A DNA stretch of 10,050 bases from the NCBI GenBank assembly GCA_002331465.1, contig DCYM01000227.1:7349-17398 (forward strand), read 5' to 3'. The stretch comes from Candidatus Neomicrothrix sp. UBA2110. GTDB taxonomy: Bacteria > Actinomycetota > Acidimicrobiia > Acidimicrobiales > Poriferisodalaceae. Below are positions 1 through 5,654 of the stretch, piece by piece (within the stretch, counting starts at the first letter, position 1; every line of letters starts with the position of its first letter). Both the position numbers and the translations under genes were made by a program. The notes beneath the pieces were generated by a model. It had not been told where the DNA came from. It searched no databases and saw nothing but the letters and a program-made list of their open reading frames with translations.

Positions 1-590
1 TGTTCCACCATCACTCCCTTGGGTAAGCCGGTCGTGCCTGAGGTGAACATGACCAAACCAAGGTCAGAACCGGTGATTTGGTACCGCCGTCGGTCTAGCT
101 CTTCAGCCTCATCGCCCGTACCTCTCTGCAAGAAATCTCCAAATGACACGGTGCCGGGTGGCGTATCTCCTCGTAAAACAACGATCTCGTCTAAGCCGTC
201 GACCTCCGCGCCAGAATCTCGTAAATCACTGACGTAGTCGTTGCCTAAGAAACCCACAACTGTGAAGAGCAGCTTCACTTTCGCTTTCTCCAAGATATAG
301 GCAGCCTCGCGCCCTTTGAACCTGGTGTTAACTGGCACCAAAACGGCTCCAGCCTCAAAAACTGACATTCCTGCGACAACCCACTCCCATGAGTTCGGCG
401 CCCATACCCCTACTGCATCACCGGCCTTTATCCCTGACGCCACAAGCGCCGCTGCGCACTCGTTGATGCGTCGCCCCATCTCGGCATAATCACAACTGAA
501 GTCGCCGTCAGATATGGCTTCTGTCCCAGCGAACTCGACAGCCGCTCGTTGAACGAGCCCTGGAAAATTATCTGGCATCAGCGTGCCCAT
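1..590 (-). CDS. Acyl-CoA synthetase (AMP-binding), N-terminal part, cut by window edge
   Basis: This enzyme would activate a carboxylic acid to its acyl-CoA through an acyl-adenylate. Only the first 196 residues are present; the gene continues past the left edge. The start at 590 is chosen because a strong ribosome binding site (GGAGGGG, 594-600) lies just upstream. Visible ANL-superfamily landmarks are APNSWEWVVA (64-73), the VPVNTRF strand-turn (85-91) typical of fatty acyl-CoA synthetases, and the phosphate-binding loop TSGTTGLPKG (183-192). By eye the first 120 residues resemble actinobacterial FadD3-type ligases, which act on steroid-ring propionates, but the substrate cannot be read from this part. 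The adenylation core and C-terminal lid are missing. The gene follows the methyltransferase by 33 bases on the same strand, so the two are probably cotranscribed. It lies divergent to the carnitine genes, so a role in activating a betaine (as CaiC does) is possible but unproven. Confidence 0.9.
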   Translation of the reverse strand, partial: MGTLMPDNFPGLVQRAAVEFAGTEAISDGDFSCDYAEMGRRINECAAALVASGIKAGDAVGVWAPNSWEWVVAGMSVFEAGAVLVPVNTRFKGREAAYILEKAKVKLLFTVVGFLGNDYVSDLRDSGAEVDGLDEIVVLRGDTPPGTVSFGDFLQRGTGDEAEELDRRRYQITGSDLGLVMFTSGTTGLPKGVMVE

Positions 591-593
591 GAT

Positions 594-600
594 CCCCTCC
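594..600 (-). promoter_or_regulatory. Ribosome binding site of the acyl-CoA synthetase
   Basis: On the minus strand GGAGGGG sits about 5 bases before the ATG at 590. It decides this start over the in-frame Met five codons further in, and it shows that the gene is translated independently of the upstream methyltransferase. Confidence 0.7.
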
Positions 601-623
601 ATAGCCAATCGTGTGACGCTTGT

Positions 624-1433
624 TTACTTCACCTGGGCTAGCGCTTCACCATTGATGAAGTGAAAATACCCGCTCGGATTCTTTGCCCACGCGCGCCAAC
701 CCTCCGCTATCTCTTCAAGTTCTGCCCTTGTTGCATAGCCATACTCCACGGCCTGCTCGGCGAAGCTTGTGGTAAGGCACCTTTCAGCCCATGAGAAGCC
801 CCAATTCTCCCGATCATCTTTGGTCCAATAGGACCAAGCAGACGTCGAGATCTGAACATCTTGAAGCCCGGCCTTATGACACCAACTCAGCAGATGTCGG
901 CCGGCGTCCGGGTCGGCTCCGTTATGTCGCGCCACGCGCCGATAAATTTTCCTCCACTTTTCAATCGCCTCTGATTCAGGGCTAGAAGACATTGTGTAAT
1001 AGTCAGCATCGCGCACAGCCACATAACCTCCAGAGCGTGTCACTCGCGCCATTTCTCGAAGCGCCAACACCGGGTCAGTCAAATGCTGAAGGACCTGGTG
1101 TGCGTATGTAACGTCGAATACGCCATCTTCGTAACGCAACTCATATACGGAGCCTTCTTCAACTTTCACGTTGCCCAGTCCTGACTCGGCAATAGTTGAG
1201 CGGGCCGTATCAAGAATGGCACCACCGAGTTCAATTGCAGTTACCGAACCTTCCGGTACCCATTTAGCCAACCCAAGGGTGATCGAGGCGGGACCGCATC
1301 CAACATCCAGCAGCAGAGAGTTGTCGGAAATCACATCTCGGGCGAAGGCTGCACAACGCTCGGCAGTTCGTCGAGCGTGCTGATTCACAACAGCTGGCTG
1401 ATGGCCATGGGTGTAGACATCGCGTTTGGGCAT
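624..1433 (-). CDS. Class I SAM-dependent methyltransferase (UbiE-like)
   Basis: This is a 269-residue cytoplasmic methyltransferase, counted from the ATG at 1433. Motif I, LLDVGCGP, is at about 41-48. The acidic residue closing strand 2 (AIE) is near 68, motif II (DVTYAHQVLQHL) at 107-118, and the motif III strand GGYVAVRDAD at 135-144. The N-terminal YTHGH segment and the Trp-rich C-terminal tail look like a recurring UbiE-related subgroup whose substrates are mostly unknown. The reading frame stays open to a GTG at 1469, but those 12 extra codons overlap the -35 and -10 elements of a good promoter. That promoter places the transcript start at or within a base of the ATG, so 1433 is preferred and the mRNA may be leaderless. 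The gene lies upstream of the acyl-CoA synthetase and divergent to the gamma-butyrobetaine hydroxylase. The substrate (small molecule, quinone or amine) is not evident. Confidence 0.88.
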   Translation of the reverse strand: MPKRDVYTHGHQPAVVNQHARRTAERCAAFARDVISDNSLLLDVGCGPASITLGLAKWVPEGSVTAIELGGAILDTARSTIAESGLGNVKVEEGSVYELRYEDGVFDVTYAHQVLQHLTDPVLALREMARVTRSGGYVAVRDADYYTMSSSPESEAIEKWRKIYRRVARHNGADPDAGRHLLSWCHKAGLQDVQISTSAWSYWTKDDRENWGFSWAERCLTTSFAEQAVEYGYATRAELEEIAEGWRAWAKNPSGYFHFINGEALAQVK

Positions 1434-1440
1434 CGCTGCA

Positions 1441-1469
1441 AATCTAGGAGATCCAGAGCTTCTCGTCAC
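1441..1469 (-). promoter_or_regulatory. Candidate promoter for the methyltransferase/acyl-CoA synthetase unit
   Basis: On the minus strand a -35-like GTGACG (1464-1469) is separated by 17 bases from a -10-like TAGATT (1441-1446). Seven bases then lead to the ATG at 1433, the spacing expected for transcription starting at the start codon. No Shine-Dalgarno sequence precedes the ATG, which fits a leaderless mRNA, common in Actinobacteria. Each hexamer matches the consensus at four of six bases; this is a reading by eye. Confidence 0.4.
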
Positions 1470-1487
1470 TTGGGAAGGGTGATCAAA

Positions 1488-2831
1488 ATGCCCTTTCGTA
1501 TTGACTACGATTTCCTCAGTAGAAGCCCTAGCCGTGAATTGAAAGCTGCGACTTTGACCGATGCAGACAACATGCCCTGCTCCGTACGCGCCAACGACCC
1601 AAATCGCCTTGAGATGACCGATCTACCCACGCCCGATTATTACCGTTATCCATGGGTAGCGATTGAGTCTGTCACCAGAACCCCCCAAGGGGGCGTTCTC
1701 GTCGTGTGGCCTGATGGCCAACAGCTCGAATGTCACCCTTTGTGGCTCCGCGAAAATTGTCCAGGCCCTGGCGGCATTGATCCACGATCAAAAGAAAACG
1801 ATCTCGATGTACAAGATTTGGATATCTCCACCAAGATCAGCGACGCGTTTCTCGACGCCGGCGCGTTAGCAGTCGAGTTCACTCCTGAAGCCCGACATGC
1901 AAGCTTTCATCCAGGATGGCTACGACATGTCGCCGACGGCCTGCACCATCCCTTCTCTTTGTTACCCACACCCAAACCTTGGACTTCCCACGATTTACAA
2001 ATACCGCCTACCCATGATGGGCCCTCAGTCCTTGAAGACGACGACGCCATGGCTGCTTGGTTGCATGATCTTTTAGAAACAGGGTTAGCCAGACTGACTT
2101 GCTTGCCGCTCGAGAGCCAAGTTGTGGGGCTCGTGGGGAGCCGTATCGGGGCATTACGCGATTCCAACTTTGGTGTCACCTGGCCCGTCAGCGTTGATCT
2201 TGATCCAAACTCGACGGCGAACACGAATGCAAGACTGCCGGCCCACAGCGACTTGCCTTCAAGGGAAACCCCACCCGGATTTCAACTTCTCCATTGTCTT
2301 GAGAACACCGTGAGCGGCGGTCAGTCAACGATGACGGACGGCCTCGCCGTCATCAACTATCTCCAAGCTAAAGAACCGGATGTATTCCGCTGCTTGACCA
2401 CTCTTGAGTGGACATTCTTCAACCGCGACGCTAACCACGATCATCGATGGACTGGTCCGGTCGTTGACAAGGGCGACGGTCGAATTCCGTGGACATTTAG
2501 GGCCTTTCACCCCGTGCGCGGCTTCCCGGCCATGAGTCAGCACGAAATCGGAGACTCCTATCAATCACTGCAGCGACTGGGAGAAATCGCTAACAGCGCC
2601 AAGTTTCAGATTCGCTATGAGTTCGAACCCGGTGACCTAATTGCTTTCGATAACCGCCGAATTATGCACGGTAGAGAATCATTCGACAGCAGCGAAGGCA
2701 CTCGCCAGTTGTGGGGCACTTACCTTGATGCCGACGAGGTCTATTCGAGGATGAGAGTTCTGCGACGAGCGATCACCTCGCAAGAACAATCCCTAGGATT
2801 GAGCAACATTATGGAGGACGAGGATGAGTGA
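1488..2831 (+). CDS. Gamma-butyrobetaine hydroxylase-like Fe(II)/2-oxoglutarate dioxygenase
   Basis: It probably hydroxylates gamma-butyrobetaine to L-carnitine with O2 and 2-oxoglutarate. From the ATG at 1488 it has 447 residues: an N-terminal DUF971-like domain (WPDGQQLECHPLWLRENC, about 74-91) and a TauD-type barrel. The iron facial triad is H253, D255 (HSD) and H394 in FDNRRIMHGR. PPGFQLLHC follows the HxD as in human BBOX1, and the end carries RQLWGTYLDAD and SRMRVLRR. Compared with BBOX1, only one of three zinc-binding Cys is kept (NCPGPGG for NCPCSDC). Aromatic-cage Trp181 is kept, Tyr177 is Phe and Tyr194 is Asn. The 1488 start has a GGGAAGGG ribosome binding site 8 bases upstream. 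The ATG at 1614 (405 residues) also includes the whole recognisable protein and would leave more room for promoters. The end overlaps the BKACE gene by 8 bases. A trimethyllysine or other betaine hydroxylase is the alternative. Confidence 0.85.
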   Translation: MPFRIDYDFLSRSPSRELKAATLTDADNMPCSVRANDPNRLEMTDLPTPDYYRYPWVAIESVTRTPQGGVLVVWPDGQQLECHPLWLRENCPGPGGIDPRSKENDLDVQDLDISTKISDAFLDAGALAVEFTPEARHASFHPGWLRHVADGLHHPFSLLPTPKPWTSHDLQIPPTHDGPSVLEDDDAMAAWLHDLLETGLARLTCLPLESQVVGLVGSRIGALRDSNFGVTWPVSVDLDPNSTANTNARLPAHSDLPSRETPPGFQLLHCLENTVSGGQSTMTDGLAVINYLQAKEPDVFRCLTTLEWTFFNRDANHDHRWTGPVVDKGDGRIPWTFRAFHPVRGFPAMSQHEIGDSYQSLQRLGEIANSAKFQIRYEFEPGDLIAFDNRRIMHGRESFDSSEGTRQLWGTYLDADEVYSRMRVLRRAITSQEQSLGLSNIMEDEDE

Positions 2832-3717
2832 AGTGTTCATCACCTGCGCAGTCACCGGCGCGGGCGACACCGTCGGGAAATCCGACCAAGTTCCTTTCAC
2901 CCCCGCCGCGATCGCACTGGATGTGATAGCAGCGGCCCAGGCCGGCGCTGCTATCGCCCACATTCATGTACGGGATCCCATAACGGGAGACCCCGATCGC
3001 CAGGTCGTCTATTACCAGGAGGTAGTGGAGCGAGTCAGAGCGTCGTCAACTGACGTCATAATCAATTTGACGGCGGGTATGGGTGGCGATCTGGTGATTG
3101 GCTCAGTGGAGAACCCGCTGCCGCTCGATTCTCAGCAAACTGATCTGGTTGGTGCTACGGAAAGGCTCGATCATGTTCGCCTTTTGCGACCAGAAATCTG
3201 CACCCTCGATTGCGGGACGATGAACTTTGGGGAAGGAAACTACGTTGCGACAAACACTCACGACACACTCGCCGAGATGGCACGCCAGATACAACAACTC
3301 GATGTTCGACCTGAGATCGAAATCTTCGATACGGGGCAACTATGGGAGGCTAAATCACTCGTAGATCAAGGTTTGATCGACTCTCCAGTCATGGTGCAGC
3401 TATGTATGGGCGTTAAGTGGGGAGCCCCAAATGACCTCAACACATTTATGGCGATGGTGAACAACGTCCCAGACGAATGGACATTTTCAGCGTTTTCACT
3501 AGGACGGGACCAGTTGCCGTACGTTGCTCTAGCGGCTGTCGCCGGAGGGAATGCGCGGGTTGGTCTGGAAGACAACCTGTATCTAGATCGAGGAAATCTC
3601 GCGACAAATGAAAATCTCACGGCACGTGCAAAGCAAATTCTCGAGTCCATGAACTTTGAGGTCATCGGACCGGGACGAGTTCGCGAGATGTTGCAACTCA
3701 CTGCACACATTCCATGA
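2824..3717 (+). CDS. Beta-keto acid cleavage enzyme (BKACE, DUF849), probably 3-dehydrocarnitine-cleaving
   Basis: BKACE enzymes condense a beta-keto acid with acetyl-CoA and split it into acetoacetate and a new acyl-CoA. With 3-dehydrocarnitine the products are betainyl-CoA and acetoacetate. The 297 residues match the family's usual length. The metal site is visible as H46 and H48 in IAHIHVRDP and E249 in GLEDN. D250 and R228 (in SLGRDQLP) correspond to the catalytic Asp and Arg known from Kce, the 3-keto-5-aminohexanoate cleavage enzyme. The N-terminal motif reads TGAG where Kce has TGAE. The start overlaps the hydroxylase stop (ATGAGTGA) with GGAGG a few bases upstream, and the end overlaps the dehydrogenase start as ATGA. 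These neighbours are the basis for the dehydrocarnitine assignment; the fold family itself is secure. Confidence 0.93.
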   Translation: MSEVFITCAVTGAGDTVGKSDQVPFTPAAIALDVIAAAQAGAAIAHIHVRDPITGDPDRQVVYYQEVVERVRASSTDVIINLTAGMGGDLVIGSVENPLPLDSQQTDLVGATERLDHVRLLRPEICTLDCGTMNFGEGNYVATNTHDTLAEMARQIQQLDVRPEIEIFDTGQLWEAKSLVDQGLIDSPVMVQLCMGVKWGAPNDLNTFMAMVNNVPDEWTFSAFSLGRDQLPYVALAAVAGGNARVGLEDNLYLDRGNLATNENLTARAKQILESMNFEVIGPGRVREMLQLTAHIP

Positions 3718-4691
3718 CTGCAGATATTGAGTCGCCCAAACGCGTAGCGATCGTAGGAGCCGGAGTCATCGGTGCCGCTTGGGCTGCACGTTGGCTCCTT
3801 CGCGGTGTGGATGTTGCAGTGAGCGACCCATCAGTTAATGCTCCGAGGATTGTTTCTCAAGTCCTCGACAACGCTCGAACTGCCTGGGAGCGAATGGGGA
3901 CCGCGCCGGAGAGCGAGGGCAAATTGGATTTCTGCGAGTCGATTGAAGCGGCCGTCTCGGGGGCGGATGTCGTACAAGAAAGTGTTCCCGAGAACCTTGA
4001 TCTCAAAAAAGCCACACTGAAACAAATCGAGGGATCTGCCGAATTAAAAACTTTGATCGCTTCTTCGACCTCTGGGCTGAAGCCCAGTTTGCTGCAACAA
4101 GACATGGAGTGCCCGGAACGACTCGTTGTGGGACACCCATTTAACCCGGTCTATTTGCTTCCCATGGTTGAAGTAGTCGGAGGCGAGTCGACTTCCTCCG
4201 ACACAATTTCGCGCGCAATGGCGGTGTATGGCGCAGCCGGGATGCGCCCGCTCCATGTTCGCGTCGAGATCGACGCATTTATCGCTGATCGTCTTCTTGA
4301 GGCAGTTTGGAGAGAAGCTCTTTGGCTAATAAACGACGGCGTCGCCACAACTCAAGAAATCGATGATGTCATTCGCTTTGGCTTCGGATTGCGTTGGGCA
4401 CAAATGGGATTGTTTGAGAATTACCGAATCGCGGGAGGCGAATCTGGAATGGCTCACTTCATAAGCCAGTTCGGTCCCACTCTTTCGTGGCCGTGGTCCA
4501 GACTCACCGACACCCCAGAGTTGACAGAAGCGTTGACGCTACTGATCAGTGAGCAATCTGATAGTCAATCAGGACATCACACCATTGCTGAACTCGAAAG
4601 GATTAGGGACGAAAACCTCGTAGACATAATGTTGGCTTTGGAAAAAAACCAATGGGGCGCAGGCCAATCAGTTAGCGACTTGCGCCGCTAG
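3714..4691 (+). CDS. lcdH: L-carnitine 3-dehydrogenase (NAD-dependent)
   Basis: It oxidises L-carnitine to 3-dehydrocarnitine with NAD+, providing the substrate of the cleavage enzyme encoded just upstream. The 325 residues hold an N-terminal Rossmann fold with GAGVIG at 15-20 and an acidic residue ending strand 2 (VSDPS, about 37-40). The SSTSGL segment is at 117-122 and HPFNPVYLLPMVEVVGG at 141-157 with the catalytic His141 and Glu153. The C-terminal 3-hydroxyacyl-CoA-dehydrogenase domain has FIADRLLEAVWREAL and INDGVATTQEID. The stretches GMRPLHV, RFGFGLRW and the AGGESGM-HFISQFGP region are characteristic of carnitine dehydrogenases rather than of acyl-CoA dehydrogenating relatives. The start overlaps the BKACE stop by four bases and has no ribosome binding site, so translation is probably coupled. 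Some homologues carry a C-terminal betainyl-CoA thioesterase domain; this one ends without it. Confidence 0.93.
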   Translation: MTADIESPKRVAIVGAGVIGAAWAARWLLRGVDVAVSDPSVNAPRIVSQVLDNARTAWERMGTAPESEGKLDFCESIEAAVSGADVVQESVPENLDLKKATLKQIEGSAELKTLIASSTSGLKPSLLQQDMECPERLVVGHPFNPVYLLPMVEVVGGESTSSDTISRAMAVYGAAGMRPLHVRVEIDAFIADRLLEAVWREALWLINDGVATTQEIDDVIRFGFGLRWAQMGLFENYRIAGGESGMAHFISQFGPTLSWPWSRLTDTPELTEALTLLISEQSDSQSGHHTIAELERIRDENLVDIMLALEKNQWGAGQSVSDLRR

Positions 4692-4786
4692 GCGTCCGCC
4701 TAACATCAGAATTCGTCGGGGCTCCGAGAGTCCTCAGAAATCTGCGCCTTACGACAGTGGCACGGTGGCCTGCGGCAATCGAGGTC
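4692..4786 (+). other. Convergent intergenic gap without recognisable element
   Basis: These 95 bases separate the carnitine dehydrogenase stop from the ferredoxin stop on the opposite strand. A terminator for both units would be expected here. Only a four-base-pair hairpin around 4716-4727 is visible, without a T-tract on either strand, so no intrinsic terminator is called. Confidence 0.5.
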
Positions 4787-4981
4787 TCATTCTTCAATGG
4801 AAATGGCAAATTCGGGACAGTTAGCAGCCGCCAACCGAGCCTTATCTTCTAGTTCGCTCGGGACGTCACCGTCGCCGATTTCTGTGGCATAGCCGTAGTC
4901 GTCTACGTCAAACAACTCGGCTGCCAGTGAGAAGCAGCGATTATGTCCCTGACATTTTTCAGTATCGACTCGAACGCGCAT
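4787..4981 (-). CDS. Small atypical ferredoxin, CxxHxxC-CP type
   Basis: This 64-residue electron carrier probably holds one [3Fe-4S] or variant cluster. From the ATG at 4981, cluster ligands are C10 and C16 in CQGHNRC and C55 in NCP. His13 occupies the position of the second Cys of an ordinary [4Fe-4S] motif. The acidic surface (FDVDDYGYATEIGDGD) and final SIEE are typical of ferredoxins that serve actinobacterial P450s. The frame opens at a GTG at 5002, but a strong ribosome binding site (GGGGGAGG, 4988-4995) points to the ATG. The gene follows the MDMPI-like gene after 17 bases and is probably cotranscribed. No P450 or ferredoxin reductase gene is in the window, so its partner is unknown; the molybdoenzyme across the divergent promoter region is one candidate. 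Confidence 0.9.
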   Translation of the reverse strand: MRVRVDTEKCQGHNRCFSLAAELFDVDDYGYATEIGDGDVPSELEDKARLAAANCPEFAISIEE

Positions 4982-4987
4982 ATCGGT

Positions 4988-4995
4988 CCTCCCCC
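4988..4995 (-). promoter_or_regulatory. Ribosome binding site of the ferredoxin
   Basis: On the minus strand GGGGGAGG lies 6 bases before the ATG at 4981. It sits downstream of the alternative GTG at 5002, so it rules that codon out as the main start. Confidence 0.75.
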
Positions 4996-4998
4996 AAA

Positions 4999-5547
4999 TC
5001 ACGGATTCCGACCCGCTATGGAGATCAATTTATCGGTTATCGAAGCATCAGAGTCGATCGGAACCTCTGGTCCGAATCGTTCGCCTCGAATCATGTCCCC
5101 AGCTTTTTTGAGTTGGATATATCCGGCTTCAGCCAAGTCTTCATCGAGGTGCGCCACCTGGCCAGAAGCTTTCGCCAAATCAAATGTGTGGAGCAATGGG
5201 TCGACAACAACAAGGCCCACAAAACGGTCAACAGCTAAATGACCCCAGGGGGTTCCAACCTCGCGTTGAAGTGCGCCTTGCTGATCGAGAGCTTCGAGGA
5301 CATCGTCACGGGCATCAACCCAGTCAGATTGTGGATCACCAACAACGGGGTGCCCAGCGCTGTTGGCGGGTACACCTCTTGCTATTCCAGCGATCATGGT
5401 GCACATTCCAATGTTGTGGGCAACTACATCAAGCGCTGACCAACCCTCGCATGGCGACGCTGCGCCCCACCGGCTTTGATCAACTCGCCGCACCACCGCA
5501 TCGAAGCCATATAGGGCTTTTATGTAATTTCGTGCGTTATCGCTCAC
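4999..5547 (-). CDS. MDMPI/DinB-like metal-binding protein (TIGR03086-type)
   Basis: This 182-residue cytoplasmic protein resembles the N-terminal domain of mycothiol-dependent maleylpyruvate isomerase, a four-helix DinB-like fold largely confined to Actinobacteria. The signature SPCEGWSALDVVAHNIG (31-47) contains metal ligand His44. VDPLLHTFDLAKASG (115-129) contains an Asp116-x3-His120 pair that matches the second and third ligands of the isomerase, where the first of the pair is Glu. The sterol-carrier-like C-terminal domain of true isomerases is absent. Family members are mostly uncharacterised and are suspected to be thiol-dependent transferases or isomerases, so no reaction is assigned. 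The start is a GTG without a Shine-Dalgarno sequence; a -10-like TAACGT six bases upstream suggests a leaderless transcript. The ferredoxin gene follows after 17 bases. Confidence 0.82.
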   Translation of the reverse strand: MSDNARNYIKALYGFDAVVRRVDQSRWGAASPCEGWSALDVVAHNIGMCTMIAGIARGVPANSAGHPVVGDPQSDWVDARDDVLEALDQQGALQREVGTPWGHLAVDRFVGLVVVDPLLHTFDLAKASGQVAHLDEDLAEAGYIQLKKAGDMIRGERFGPEVPIDSDASITDKLISIAGRNP

Positions 5548-5553
5548 GGTTGC

Positions 5554-5559
5554 ACGTTA
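5554..5559 (-). promoter_or_regulatory. Candidate -10 element for the MDMPI-like/ferredoxin unit
   Basis: On the minus strand TAACGT fits the TANNNT pattern of actinobacterial -10 elements and is followed by six bases and then the GTG at 5547, which would be the transcription start. No convincing -35 is seen at the normal distance, so support is modest. Confidence 0.3.
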
Positions 5560-5598
5560 GCCATCTCTGAGGCGGCGGGGCTTACAACTGACAGAGGA

Positions 5599-5628
5599 TC
5601 GACTTGTCACATTGGATCGATCTAGCAT
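5599..5628 (+). promoter_or_regulatory. Candidate promoter for the molybdopterin oxidoreductase
   Basis: A -35-like TCGACT (5599-5604) and a -10-like TAGCAT (5623-5628) are 18 bases apart. They would give a short leader containing the ribosome binding site GGAGGG (5639-5644) ahead of the ATG at 5655. Two copies of GGATCGA (5596-5602 and 5614-5620), 18 bases apart, overlap this promoter and could be a regulator site; the second is part of the palindrome GATCGATC. Confidence 0.35.
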
Positions 5629-5654
5629 GGCTTGTGCCGGAGGGACGGGACTAG

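Noticed and set aside
1377..1487. Upstream extension of the hydroxylase reading frame to an ATG at 1377
   Set aside because: It would overlap the methyltransferase on the other strand, has no ribosome binding site, and the extra residues are basic and unlike the family. The ATG at 1488 has a GGGAAGGG site; 1614 remains possible.
3714..4691. Carnitine dehydrogenase-thioesterase fusion
   Set aside because: The frame stops after 325 residues, the length of the single-domain enzyme, and no thioesterase sequence follows in any frame before the convergent gene.
4716..4727. Possible terminator hairpin between the convergent units
   Set aside because: The stem has only four base pairs and no T-tract follows on either strand.
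4927..5242. Two overlapping plus-strand reading frames of about 100 codons
   Set aside because: They lie opposite the ferredoxin and MDMPI-like genes, have no family features, and are shadows of those genes.
5184..5570. Plus-strand reading frame of 128 codons
   Set aside because: It is antisense to the MDMPI-like gene, has low-complexity Gln/Arg-rich content and no ribosome binding site.
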